Part shown: one piece after another, positions 21,301 to 31,222 of the stretch | Position numbering within the stretch: position 1 is the first letter of the stretch | Layout of the letters: each line of letters begins with the position of its first letter | Source of the DNA: Meandrina meandrites | Lineage: Eukaryota; Cnidaria; Anthozoa; Scleractinia; Meandrinidae | NCBI GenBank assembly: GCA_963693305.1 | Contig: OY855906.1 | Span: 32,813,491-32,877,490, forward strand | Direction: 5' to 3' | Length of the DNA: 64,000 nt | Position numbers and translations under genes: made by a program | Notes under the pieces: generated by a model | What the model saw: the letters and a program-made list of their open reading frames with translations, nothing else | What the model was told of the DNA's origin: nothing | Databases searched by the model: none

Positions 21301-22192
21301 GTCTGCATACGAGCCTAGAGGCCCATCAGGTCGAAGCGTATCCCGGTTTCCGTAGCATGAAGCGACTAGGAGTATTTCTACGTCCCCCTGGACGGGATGC
21401 TAATCTATCGCAGGGTTACTCCCGGCAGTGAATTCGCCGCTACCCATTTATACACCTGGGTGGAGAGAGGCACTATGAGAGAAAAGTGTCTTGCCCAAGA
21501 ACATACTGCAGTGCCCCGGTCAGGGCTCAAACTCGGACCGCCCGATCATTAGGCCACCGCGCCTCCCCCAATTGCGTTTATTTTAAATTCAAGGCTAAGA
21601 CAGGAACACATCGGTGCGATGCTCGGTTGGGCTTTCCATGCTGTTGAGGAAATTCGATGTTGACATTTTAATTATTTCATTTTTTCTCCAAGGTTACGTT
21701 ACCAAGAAGTTTTACCTACCAGTAACCCACCTGCAGTTTCATAGGTCAGCTTCTCGGTCATATTTTAACGTTGGACCACTAGAATGCTTTGGAGCACCAA
21801 GAAATAAAAGTAAAGTCACACGCGAGAGACAACGCGAAGCATCGCGGTTCATCTACTCCTTATGTCACATTGTGAATCTGGCAACACCTGAACCTCATTC
21901 CAGTGCCGCCACTTTAAATTACACCCAGATGAGGGCTGGGCCGACAACTCGAAGAAGTACTGATGTGTCTTCATTAGGATTGTCCACAACGGGACAACAA
22001 ACCAACGAGGTGCCAACCCATAAATCAACTGTAATTAGCTCGGGTTCGCCATCGAACAATTCAGAAGGGTCTTCTGATGAAGATGCGTACACGGGGGTCG
22101 GACAAGTTATTGCATACATTGTAGTGACTGCTTTGTTTCTCTTCTCTGTTATGGTTGTTGGATATATTTTGAAAGTTATGTATACCATCTAA
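13996..22192 (+). CDS. Caspr/neurexin-like type I membrane protein (LamG-LamG-EGF-fibrinogen-like-TM)
   Basis: Three exons join exactly: 13996-14252 (donor GTATGA), 18554-20076 (donor GTAAAG) and 21693-22192, giving 2280 nt and 759 aa. Residues 1-20 form a signal peptide (ASLALAYLALCA). LamG 1 covers about 22-200 across the first intron and LamG 2 about 211-375. An EGF module starts at CFPNPCLHGGKCNE (about 388-420). A fibrinogen-like segment (about 427-626) shows DPDSEGPIGPLKVLCNM and ends GPLECFGA, as in contactin-associated proteins. A Ser/Thr-rich linker follows, then a TM helix (about 729-752, VIAYIVVTALFLFSVMVVGY) and a tail of about six residues. Compared with Caspr it lacks the N-terminal discoidin domain, two further LamG domains, the second EGF and the cytoplasmic signalling tail. 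ATTAAA at about 22217 may serve as poly(A) signal. Likely role: cell-surface adhesion. Both introns carry transposons. Confidence 0.9.
14253..15326. other. Intron 1, 5' part: no gene recognised
   Basis: AT-rich intronic sequence. An inverted pair (TTTGGAGAGCACTC ... GTGCTCTCCAAACTTCC) near 15020-15072 forms a small hairpin; nothing else is recognisable. Confidence 0.5.
15327..15490. mobile_element. Foldback MITE, copy 2 (complete)
   Basis: The termini TAATCACATGAT (15327) and ATCATGTGATTA (to 15490) are exact inverses. Most of the 164 bp folds into one long hairpin (TAAATTTTTCAAAG ... CTTTGAAAAATTTA; AATTGCACGAG arms). Located in intron 1 of the Caspr-like gene. Related to 13532-13690. Confidence 0.85.
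15853..16263 (+). CDS. Hypothetical ORF within probable repeat
   Basis: A 136-codon open frame in intron 1 with no recognised domain; the C-terminal third is hydrophobic (FSSILLAIFFSLRLTFSV). The stretch following it resembles the 3' end of a retroelement, so this frame is probably repeat-derived. Real translation is doubtful. Confidence 0.2.
   Translation: MQKATTNYRYVSASGVLAPKNSYCHSTSTFSSVELRAFIVGSFPMTDRRRTWSAKNLLAGLKNLYPCLQLFINMPVECSYYHSVSGLVPRQVVTVLSFYFRAELLVRLAGSFSSILLAIFFSLRLTFSVHLARMRC
16440..16597 (+). mobile_element. Probable retroelement 3' end with (ACTG)n tail
   Basis: The block CTGTGGATACCAGCTTACGA ... GGGCTACCCTGCTTAAATAAA followed by short tandem repeats (TTACCTAC, then GACT units at 16563-16596) has the form of a non-LTR 3' terminus with a microsatellite tail, as in CR1/RTE-type LINEs. 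The family assignment is from memory of cnidarian repeats. Confidence 0.45.
17046..17936. mobile_element. 891-bp TIR transposon in intron 1
   Basis: CAGGGCTCAAAATAAT at the left end and ATTATTTTGAGCCCTG at the right end are inverses. GATTT directly flanks both sides (17041-17045 and 17937-17941). Subterminal GGCCGGTCA / TGACCGGCC motifs are repeated and mirrored. A minus-strand frame (17045-17308) reads through the left end but shows no transposase motif. CAGGG termini suggest hAT, but a 5-bp rather than 8-bp flanking duplication does not fit well. Confidence 0.8.
18144..18281. repeat. Foldback element upstream of exon 2
   Basis: ATTGTTGAGTTATATA at the left and TATATAACAACAAT at the right mirror each other; inside, AACACTCGAGAAG and CTTTTCTCGTGTT pair. 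Located about 270 bp upstream of exon 2 of the Caspr-like gene. Confidence 0.7.
20077..21144. other. Intron 2, 5' part: no gene recognised
   Basis: Opens with donor GTAAAG. Contains two short basic open frames without recognisable domains. Confidence 0.5.
21145..21243 (-). mobile_element. Fragment of the CCCTTTAAG MITE family
   Basis: About 95 bp (GGGAGAATTTGTTAGAGATC ... CTTTTCTCTTGATGAAGTA) is the reverse complement of the interior of the complete element at 25409-25623, so two introns of two different genes share this family. Confidence 0.8.
21300..21572 (-). mobile_element. tRNA-derived SINE
   Basis: On the minus strand it begins with a tRNA-like head, GGCGCGGTGGCCTAATGATC (A-box-like) followed by GGTCCGAGTTTGAGCC (B-box-like), then a body including GGGCAAGACACTTTTCTC, CCCAGGTGTATAAATGGG and CGCTTCATGCTACGGAAACC. 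The same body recurs at 29293-29550 and 58965-59082. Located in intron 2. Confidence 0.75.
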
Positions 22193-23267
22193 CGTCATGA
22201 GTAGGATTAAGATTCAATTAAAACGGGGAAGAAAGAAACCATCAACAATAAGCTTTATTTGCATGACCATGAATACATTTGGCGTTACAAAGGCGTAAAG
22301 AAAAACGTAGAACTACACATATATATAAACGAGACTTATAATAATGGTAATCATGTAACAATGAAAAAGCAATTACCTTACATCACTTTCAGTTAATAAA
22401 AGAGTATTACGTAAATTTAAGCAAGTTAAAATAAACTTTGTCAATTGAACATTAACAAAATAATTTGCAGAATTCATTAATTCCTTGGCGGCTTCTGTAG
22501 GAGGTAATTTTTTGATATCTGGTAGGTCATGTCCTATTTTCCTGTAAAACACTTTCCAGTGGCGGATCCAGCCCCCACCTTATATTTTTGGAAATGGCGC
22601 ATTTTCTTTGAAGTCTATTCACACTCCTGCCAAGAGCAGTACAAAATGGTTTCTATGGAAACACGGCAAAAGACCCGATTCGGATTGATCTTTGTTACAA
22701 AGTAAAACCCTGCACACTTATGCAACAGTATATTACAGCAAAATCTTGTTACAGGTTTGAAGTGTGGAGCACAAATTCACTGATTCTTTATATCACCATG
22801 TTTGGACAGTTGCCTGCCCTCACCTTTTATCCACCTCGGCCGCCTATTTCTCAAGGGAATAATCAGCAAAAGGTGAGGAGCAATTGTTTTTTTTCCTTTT
22901 CTGTATTCCACATTTCAGCACCATTATGAGCTTCGGATGACGTACACATTACAACAATAAATTATGCCGACGAAGACAAGTTGACAAGTAAAAAATTATT
23001 CATGAATCAAGAGTATCGTAAAACAAGTTGAGAAAATTTTAATAAGTAAATGTCATTTTTAAGTTATTTAAAATCAAATTAAATACTATTTTGACTAAAA
23101 ATCATAATTTTAGTTACTGGCGGCGGCATGCATGCAAAACAATTCATACCAACTAGAGATAGATACCGACCAATAGTTGAAAATTATTTATAGGTACAGA
23201 CCAAGACTATTGGCTCAACAATGCCAGCATTGTGCTTCCCCCAGCCCCCCTCACTGCATAACTGGCA
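22193..23267. other. 3' flank of the Caspr-like gene
   Basis: About 110 bp after the stop (22193-22310) is repeated downstream of the duplicate at 34736-34850. A solo hAT-like terminus (TGGCGGATCCAGCCCCC) lies near 22560. Otherwise nothing recognised. Confidence 0.5.
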
Positions 23268-23690
23268 GGGACCGAGGAGATCATTTTTAAGTGGTAGGGC
23301 TAAAAAATCTGGCCAAGACACACAAGCATTTGGGGCCACTGTTCAGCCATTTATCATGCATTCGCCCACCATCATATTTACAACCCCAATAAATATAACA
23401 CAGTCGTCCTCACTTGGTATACCTTCCAACGCAGTAAATATGTAAATAAGACTGCCTAAGCTTGCAACTTTTTGAAGTTGCTAAAGTTTCTCTCACGGTT
23501 CTTCCGCTCAGCTGTGCCGAGCCTTTGGCTTTGCGACGCGCATATGCAAAAGTAGAAGCCTTTTGTTACTTTTAGGTGGTAAAATTCATACATTATCCCT
23601 GGCATCTGGCGCCCTAAAAAATCAACCCAAGCAGAAAAGTGGTAGGGCTATCGCCCTACAAGTCCCTCCCCCTCTGTGGTCCCTGACTGG
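23268..23690. mobile_element. Probable hAT-like MITE
   Basis: CAGGGACCGAGGAG at the left and TGTGGTCCCTG at the right are inverted, with AGTGGTAGGGCT occurring near each end. There is no transposase. Ends are imperfect, so boundaries are approximate. Confidence 0.5.
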
Positions 23691-23994
23691 ACCCAGTGGG
23701 AGGAGGGTGGTGGCACTGCGAGAGTGAAGTATTTTCTAAAGGGAACACAAGGACTAGAACACAGACCTCTGGATATCAACCTCTTCAGATGCAGTTTTAA
23801 AACTATCAATAAAACTGTTATTCACACTGGAAGAAAAAAAGCTTCCCTGAAGTTGGACACAACTATGTGTAATGTTAAACTACATGCCTTATGTAAATAT
23901 TACCAGCAGCCTCATTGGCAATACCTGAATGAGAAAGGGGTATAAATGTGACAAGATATTTACCCTTAACCTATTTCACAAATAAATTAATTGG

Positions 23995-26808
23995 TTAACT
24001 CTGGAGGGGGGGGGGGGGGGGGGGGGGGGTCATAGGGCAAATCCCTTCTGTGTGTGTGTAGGGAGGGGGGTATGGATATTTTATGCAAGTACACATGATA
24101 AATTTAAGCGAATAAGTGCAGTAAAGCTGTACATGTTGTTTTATTTTTTTTTCATCTGTTGAGAATTTAAGTTTGACAAAGCCATCTTCACCCTCCAGTG
24201 GTTGAGCACAGAAGGGACAAATGGCCTCGAATGCTTCACACCCGTGTGGAATGGGCAACTGCTGCCAGAACCTGCCAGACAAGATATAACATAATTATCA
24301 TTTCTCTTGATTGAGTGGCATGTATTTCTTTTTATGGTAGTTCTGTGAGTTTGGCACAACAAATCCCCATGTATAACAAACTTTATTTCACTCGGATGAA
24401 GGTGGGGAGAGGTCACCAACATTTCAGTGAGAGTTTTATCTTGTAGATCATATTCATCCACTGAACCCTTTCACTAGCAAACGCGCATTTAGGCGCTATT
24501 TGGAGGCGTGGTCATTGAACCACTTGTGACATCATTAATTTGCACGTCAGTGGATTTTTGTGATAAACAGCTGATGGAGCTAGGATTGACCTTTCTACAG
24601 ACCTGTTCATTTTGAATATCGGTTGTATTCTGACAGAGCTAATCAAAGAAAAATGCGATCAGTTTTGGGTGCAAAATCAACCCTCCAAGTTAAGACCGTT
24701 TTAGTCGCCACGGCGACTAAAACTTTGGAGCTGGCGACTAAATTGGAACCGAAGTCGCCAGCCTGGCGACTAAAATTGAGAAGAATGATTGAAAGTGTGA
24801 GGTTAATTTAGCGACTAAAAGTTTTCACTGGCGACCAAACTTGAGCAGGCAGTGGCCAAATGGCCACTAAGAAAAAAATACACTTGGAGGGTTGAAAATC
24901 GGTGCTCAAACAGGCCAATACACCTGTAATTGATCATGGTCGCCTTTACCAGGGTTTTCCAACGATTTCATCCAAACTTTTCCGGCCAGAAGGAAGGAGG
25001 TGAAGAGTAGAAAGTAACAAGGATAAGAAATCCCAAAAAAAGGAAGGAAAAGGAGCAAGAAAAAAATTCAAATCTTGGCTTATGCGCATGCACCAAAGTG
25101 AAATATTGTGCATTTTTACATGGAATCTCTGTCAAAATGTTGCTACAGTGTGAAAAAGGGCTTTTTTAGCAAAGTTTAGGGGAATTCAGGATCTTAACAC
25201 CAAAAATTCAGTTTAACGGTTGAAATTTTCGTGAAATTTTGCGTGTGAAAGGGTTAAATAATTGACATTAAAAAATTGCAACAGTTCCAGTGTATTTGGT
25301 AGAACAACAAAAACCACTAGTCAAATGGCTAAAGGTTTTCTTATCCTCATTAACTGTCAATAAGCTGAGAAAACAGATCTTACATTTGAGGTGTCCAGCT
25401 CCTGTCCCTTTAACCCTTTAAGTTCCAAAAGTCACCAACATGAAATTTCTCCTCACAATTAATATCGATACTTCATCAAGAGAAAAGGTTATGAGAAAAA
25501 TGGAATGAACAATAGAGGGAAATTGAAATGATCTCTAACAAATTCTCCCAACTCATACTATAAGGAAATGTATGGAGATCAGTGAGGAGAATTTTTATGT
25601 GGATATTGGGGCTTAAAGGTTTAAGAGACTTGACAACAACCAATCCAAGACATTTCAGTATTGAGTCACAGATTCCCTTTGCATGGGGAAGAACTGAGAG
25701 TACAAAGAGGGACCTCAAGCTAGGACTGGCTTCACTGTATCCCTTGAAGGTAGTTGAACCTTACCTCACTGTTTCTTCAGAACAAACATGTCCACATGGT
25801 ACAAAAGCATGTGTTGCTGAAGGTTCCCCTTGGTAGAATGCTGGCTGTCTTCCAAGGCTTAATGGAACATAACTGCTGGCCTGGTAATGACAGACATTAA
25901 TCAAGATGTGTTAATAATAAACATATTTACCGTATTCATTGGGATAAATTGGGATAAATGAGGCACTGCAGCATGGCTGTTCTATGTGACAATGCTCATG
26001 TAATACCACAGGTTAACCAGCTAGTTTAGCTGGTTTACCTGCAGAACAATGCTCAACTATCAACAGCTTTGCTACCTAAGCTAAACTGCAAACTTTTTCT
26101 TTAGCTGTTTCAGACCAAAATGGGCAAAATCTATAGCCTAATATTTTCAGACCAAAATGGCTTGAAAACCATACCCTTTGGGGCCACACATACCTAATAT
26201 ACACAGTCAACTCTCATTATAGCGGACATGTTTGGGACTTTGTTTAGTGTCCATATTAGTGAGAGTCGTAATAGCGGGAGTCATTTCCAGTCAACCCTCT
26301 AAAGCCAGGGATCTGAATATTGTCTGTAATGGCAGGTGTCCATAATAGTGAGGTGTCCGCAAGGCGAGAGTTGAGTGTAGTTTACATCAGGGGGGGGGGG
26401 GGGGGGGGGTTGACTCTATGGGAGAACTCTCAATTGTTTTTTCTCGTTAGCTTGTGACACTAACTGGTTAGCATCTTTCTTTCTCATTTTGCATATTTAC
26501 AGTAGTTTGTTTTGTGAGAAGTCAGTCAATTATTTTGTACCTGCAAACAAACTGGACACGTTCTTTTATCAGGAACATTTCTATCTGGCACATTCCATGA
26601 GTGAAGCACGTGACCACACTTGAGGTACACATATGGCTGAGTACTGGCTAGACTGCTCCAAGGCTGCTGCTAAAAAATATAGAACATGTCAGGATTTTTT
26701 TTTTGAATACACTATATTTCAAACACATTACAAATCTAATAGACTACATCAAACTATGTTATACTGGAGAGCTAATATAAAAATATATATATATAAAAAT
26801 AATAATGA

Positions 26809-26851
<43 letters not shown>

Positions 26852-26938
26852 TAAAAAATCATTACATTACAAATCTTCACGCTACTTTACAAATGCCAAT
26901 AAAAGTAATTAGCTTGCCACAGTGCAGTAAAAAACAAA

Positions 26939-26991
<53 letters not shown>

Positions 26992-29900
26992 TAAAAAGAC
27001 AAATAAGTAAATAAATATGCAGGCGATTAGAGGGTGGTGGCATGCAGACAAAAAAAAAAGCCAGGGGATATCACAAATCTTTCATATTAGATCTTCTTAA
27101 ATAAAAGTACAGGATAAAAATCTTGAACAAGAATTTTGTTAAAAAATTACAAACCACAAAATAGTAAACAGAATGTTATTCAGGCTAACCGGAGTTCTAT
27201 TTTAATTTACTAGACTAACTGCAGTGCCAGTCTGCAGTCTGCATTATTTTGTAGCAAAGCACAATGATAACATTAGTTCGATTTGGCAAAGTTTGAAGGA
27301 AACAACCTTTAGTTAGCAGTATATATCCTAGTAGAAGTACATATTATATTTTATTATATGGAGGAGAGTGTTTTATTGGGAACTAAACCAGTGGTAGATT
27401 CCATACGCCACTCCATCTGGGACCTGAGTGGCGCATTTTTCCGTATGTGATAGCTTGTGAGTGTCATATCGCTCTTTGATAAATGAACTTGGTTTCTTGT
27501 GTTGTTTAGCAAGCATTAAGCGATGAAAAAGAATGAGTTTTACGAAAAACTTAAGGACGAGAACATGATTATGGAAACCTTGATGATTTTAAGGTTTTTA
27601 GGGGGAATTCTACACAAGAAATTTCACAAAGTGCAAGATGTTGTAAAGAAGAAAACAAAAGCAGTTGAAAACTATTAGCCGTCAAGACATTGTCATCGGC
27701 TTCAAGTCAAATTGGGCAATAACTTACTGGGACCAACCTAGCTAAGGTATTCAATGTTTACGAACAGAATTTGTGAATAATGCTGAACTGAAGTACAACA
27801 AAAAAGACAAAGGAAATGAAAAACATACAGCCATTTCTTTAAGAGCTTCAGCAGACCGCCAGAGTAAAACAGCTCCACAAAGATCGATTAACGATCCATC
27901 AAGCAAAGTACTTGACTCTTCCTCCACCTGAAAAATAATAACAACATTCAATTAGTAACAGCAAGTATGCCAACTCTCCTGGATTATCTGGGAGTCTCCC
28001 GGATGCAGAACGAGTCTCGTGTTTTCCCGTACGGGTCACGAAAATCTCCCCGATATAATGGAAATATGAGTTTTTAATTTTTGTTCAAGACGCCTTTTGG
28101 AGAAAATTTTGAAATATTTGATCCATTTTTTAGGGTGAATCTGCAGTGCTCTATTTTTAACTCCATTTTGAGGAATGAAAAGAGGTATCTTGATGCAAAA
28201 TTGGCAGTCTCCCAGATTTCAATTTTTTTAGGTTGGCATCTCTGTAATAGCAATCATTACCCTTGTTTGGCCATCTAAGGAAAAATTATTAAAAATATTA
28301 TAATATTTAGTCATAGTATCCCATCCAAACAGAAACTCATAAATTTTTAAACACAAAATAAAATTTCCATCTGAAAATAAGCCCCTTCCTCCCACTGTAT
28401 GTAAATACCATAAAATTCCGGTTATAAGCCCTGTGCTTATACAACTTCGTGAGGGGTTTTGGGTGGGCTTATAAGCTGAGGGACTTATATCCGGGTGGAC
28501 TTATAAGCGGAATAAAAAAAATGTTTCGAAACGAGTCACGGCAGTGTTGATCGAAATACGTTTTTGAATTAAAAAGTCAAAATGAAGCAACATTTAGCCC
28601 TGTGTAGTACTGTCATCCAGGAGAGGGGGGCTTATAACCAGATGTATTTTTTTGTTTCCAGTTAGATGGGCCTATAACCGGGGGGCTTATAACCGGAATT
28701 TTACGGTATATGCACTGGGCTTGTTTTCAGAACTTTAAGGTATGGATTAATTGTGAGGCTAAGTAAGAGAACTCATGAAGTGAATTTCTTTATGTTCAGT
28801 TTTAAAGTAGGCAGGTACTGACTCTTGTGCATCCTGGTACTGGTACCTGGGTCCCGCCTTTTTATGAGAACCCTGAGTTTTCGACCAGATAGCAACTCAC
28901 CCAAACTATAGAAACTGAATAAACAGCTACTAACAGTAACTACAAAAACAATGACAATAACAACTACAATAAACAACAAGCGCAGATGACACTTACAGTC
29001 TTCCCTCTCTCAGTAGTCGACCTTGTTTTGTGAAGTCCATATACATTACCACATACTGATATTTCACGCCATATTGTTGGCTGACACGACGCGCCACCCT
29101 TTGGATTCATTAGGAGGACTCCATTTGTTGTTAAACCATCCATCATGTTCTCTTCATTTTGCCACTTCGGTGCTTTTCCCTCTCAAGGGCAAGATTGAAA
29201 ATGACAGTTAACTACAAAACACCAAGTAAATGCGAAACTCAAATCAGAGGACAGCAAAAATAACTTGGACTTAAGATGCTTGAGTGAGAGGCAGTCAGCA
29301 TCCTAATGGTTAGTGTACTGGACTCTGGATTGAGCTGTCTGGGTTCGAGCACTGGCAGGGGTCATCTGTGTTGTGTTCTTGCATTTACTAAGACACTACA
29401 ATTTCACGGTGCCTCTCTCTACCCATGTGTATAAATGGGAATTGGTGAACTTAGTGCTCGCGGTAACCCTTTGAAGGACCCCATCCAGCAAGGAGTAGAA
29501 TACTCCTATTCGCTTCATGATACTGAAACCAAGATAAGCTCCAGCTTGATAGCCCGTACAAAATTTTTGCCGAGATCTTGGCGAGATTGCCAAGATTGCC
29601 AAGTGTGTTTGGTTTGATATAACCCGAATGTCTCTGGAATATATGCAAGACGAGATCTCACCGAGAATCTCGACAATATTCTTGTAATTTCGGTGAGTTT
29701 TTGGCTGCCAAGATTTGTCCTTTGGCAAGAATCTTGGCAAGATCTCACCGAGAATCTTGCCGAGGTAAATTCTCGGTGGCCAAAAACTCGCCAAGAGATT
29801 CTCGCTGAGATTGGCGAGATGTTGCTTAAAATTTTGTAGGGGAGGCTACTATGCTTGAACCCAGAATCAACCTCACCTTCAACATGCTTGATCTAAGCAA

Positions 29901-30086
29901 AAGTTTGCCAGCAAAAAAGTCTTTATATGAAGTCCACTTACCCCTAGAAAAATATTACTAGATTTGTCAAACCCAGCGGCAAACACTCTAGCTGTATAAG
30001 GTGGACGTCTATTAACAACAATCCGGCAAGAATATCTGGAAATGGTGCTTTTCTGTGTATCCTGATTGACTTCAGAACATTTTGTT
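23995..30086 (-). CDS. Pellino-type E3 ubiquitin ligase, six 3' exons
   Basis: Exons on the minus strand: 30086-29942, 29179-28997, 27927-27829, 26669-26541, 25880-25765, 24271-23995. All splice sites are GT-AG with matching phases (0, 0, 0, 0, then 2). They encode about 315 residues. Family landmarks in order: STISRYSCRI and VFAAGFDKSSNIFLG (FHA-like substrate domain); MDGLTTNGVLLMNP; WREISVCGNVY; DGSLIDLCGAVLLWR; then the RING-like domain with KCGHVLHSWN, CPVC, FVPCGHVCSEE and the pair CPFCAQPL. Pellinos ubiquitinate IRAK kinases downstream of Toll/IL-1 receptors. Oddities: the N-terminal FHA wing (about 120 residues in relatives) is not found upstream in the window, and the C-terminus runs past the usual end into a proline stretch encoded by a homopolymer. 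Introns hold many MITEs. Confidence 0.92.
24006..24029. repeat. Poly(G) tract at the Pellino 3' end
   Basis: An uninterrupted run of about 24 G. On the minus strand it encodes a proline run just before the stop of the last Pellino exon. Length is prone to assembly error, so the reading frame after it is not secure. Confidence 0.9.
24464..25255. mobile_element. TIR element in the last Pellino intron, with nested MITE
   Basis: AACCCTTTCAC (24464-24474) and GTGAAAGGGTT (25245-25255) are inverses. A second element is nested at 24678-24894. No transposase visible. Confidence 0.6.
24678..24894. mobile_element. Nested MITE with CAACCCTCCAAGT termini
   Basis: CAACCCTCCAAGT (24678-24690) and ACTTGGAGGGTTG (24882-24894) are exact inverses. 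The interior repeats GGCGACTAAA / TTTAGTCGCC several times on both strands, so it folds on itself. Confidence 0.8.
25409..25623. mobile_element. MITE with TTTAACCCTTTAAG termini
   Basis: TTTAACCCTTTAAGTTCC at the left and GGGGCTTAAAGGTTTA at the right are imperfect inverses. The interior is shared, inverted, with 21145-21243. Confidence 0.75.
26200..26380. mobile_element. MITE with TACACNGTCAACTCTC termini
   Basis: ACACAGTCAACTCTC at the left and GAGAGTTGAGTGTA at the right are inverse; the interior repeats AGCGG and GTGTCC motifs in mirrored order. This style is typical of pogo/Tigger-type MITEs. A poly(G) run (26389-26410) follows it. Confidence 0.7.
26801..26851. repeat. (AAT)n microsatellite
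   Basis: About 15 AAT/ATA units in a Pellino intron, just upstream (minus-strand sense) of the exon at 26669-26541. Confidence 0.9.
26942..26985. repeat. (TA)n microsatellite
   Basis: About 22 TA units in a Pellino intron. Confidence 0.95.
27963..28245. mobile_element. MITE with ATGCCAAC termini
   Basis: AAGTATGCCAACTCTCCTGG on the left is mirrored by GGTTGGCATCTCTG on the right, with GGGAGTCTCCC and GCAGTCTCCC subterminal motifs. Sits in a Pellino intron. Confidence 0.6.
28406..28708. mobile_element. TA-flanked MITE (CCGGTTATAAG termini)
   Basis: TACCATAAAATTCCGG and CCGGAATTTTACGGTA are near-exact inverses about 300 bp apart, with TA at each border, as in Tc1/mariner-pogo elements. GGCTTATAACC motifs repeat inside both arms. 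Confidence 0.85.
29293..29550 (+). mobile_element. tRNA-derived SINE, copy 2
   Basis: The tRNA-like head has GGTTAGTGTACTGGACTC and B-box-like GGGTTCGAGCACTGG. The body shares AAGACACT, GGTGCCTCTCTCTACCC, TGTATAAATGGG and CGCTTCATGATACTGAAACC with the inverse of 21300-21572. It is cut at the right by the next MITE. Confidence 0.75.
29553..29842. mobile_element. MITE with CCCSTACAAAATTTT termini
   Basis: CCCGTACAAAATTTTTGCC and AAAATTTTGTAGGGG are inverse. The interior is dominated by GCCAAGAT / GGCGAGAT motifs on both strands, producing overlapping spurious open frames. Confidence 0.75.
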
Positions 30087-30354
30087 CTGAAATGTTATTT
30101 TCACTCCACTAATGCATAATTCAAGCAAAGTGGTATTGATAGCACTTTGAGAAATGTTTTTAACTGTAAGCCTAATAATATTTGGCGCAAAAATATGCAC
30201 GGATATTTGTCCGCGAACATTATCTGTTCCAAGAAGTGAACAGTTTTCCGAGAGCGAAGGCTATTGTGTTAATTATCCTTCAACTATTTTCTCACAAGGG
30301 TGCATTTCGGGAGACCTTTTCTGAAAAGTTTTAAACATCAAAGTACTGCTGTCT

Positions 30355-31175
30355 GTGCTCAAAATATTGTTAGGGACTGGTCATAAAGTAACAGGAGGGG
30401 GGGGGGGGGGGGGGTGGGCCATGAATTTTCTTTTTGTTAGTACTGGTTTTCAGTGGCCCACCCCTGAGTTATTTGACAAAATTGGGGCAGCCCACCCCTG
30501 GAGTGGCGCAGAAAAACCTAGCGGCCCACCCCCCAACCAAAATCAGTAATGTGGATGGGTACGTAGGGAACATTAGCTTGCCACTTTAGTCAGAATCTCC
30601 AAAAAATCTTCGAGATTGAAAGTCTGAAACATGACTCGGTGTCAGAATCCCTGAAATGCTATTTTAGGGCATTCTGGTATAATTTTTGTACTGTTGTAGT
30701 TATTTTGAATTAAATATGATGTTTGGTACAAAGCAAAGTAGGGGGTTTGGGGAATGCTCCCCTGGGAAAATTTAGATTTTAAGAAACTCTGAAATAATAT
30801 TTTAGGCATTCTGGTAGAATATTTGTACCACTGTAGTTGTAGTCTCTGCAGTTTAAAGGGATAATAATAGTTGGCGTTTTTGAGTTGATGATGTTAGGTA
30901 CTGGCAAAGTAGGGGGGTCTGGGGGATGTTCCCCCAGGAAAATTTAGATTTTTAGAACCTCAGAAACGCTGTTTTAGGCATTCTGATAGAATTTTTGCAC
31001 TATTATAGATGCTGTTAAATGAATAATTTAACCATGACCCATCCCTAACGCAGTGCATTATTTTTCCTGGCCCACCCTTTTTGACATGTTGAAAAATAGT
31101 GACCCACCCCCAATTTTTCACAGCCCACCCCCCCCCCCCCCACTCTACTTTTAACAGTTGGTCACAGTTTACTCT
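30355..31175. mobile_element. G-tract TIR element with internal tandem repeat
   Basis: The left end (ACTGGTCATAAAGTAACAGG, G-run, GTGGGCC) is mirrored on the right (GGCCCACC, C-run, ACAGTTGGTCACAGTTTACT). GTGGGYC blocks repeat near both ends. No transposase frame. Confidence 0.6.
30630..31015 (+). repeat. Imperfect tandem repeat, about 2.5 units
   Basis: Each unit contains TTTTAGGCATTCTGGTA, a GCAAAGTAGGGG block, CCCTGGGAAAATTTAGATTT-like text and an AAACTCTGAAA-like link. Unit length is about 170 bp. Lies within the TIR element at 30355-31175. Confidence 0.7.
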
Positions 31176-31222
31176 GGACAAAAATTAAAAGGGCGAACGT
31201 AAATTGCCAAAATGTTCGAACA

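Noticed and set aside
29396..29794. Overlapping 60-132 codon frames
   Set aside because: They read through a SINE and the ends of a MITE with repeated GCCAAGAT motifs; not genes.
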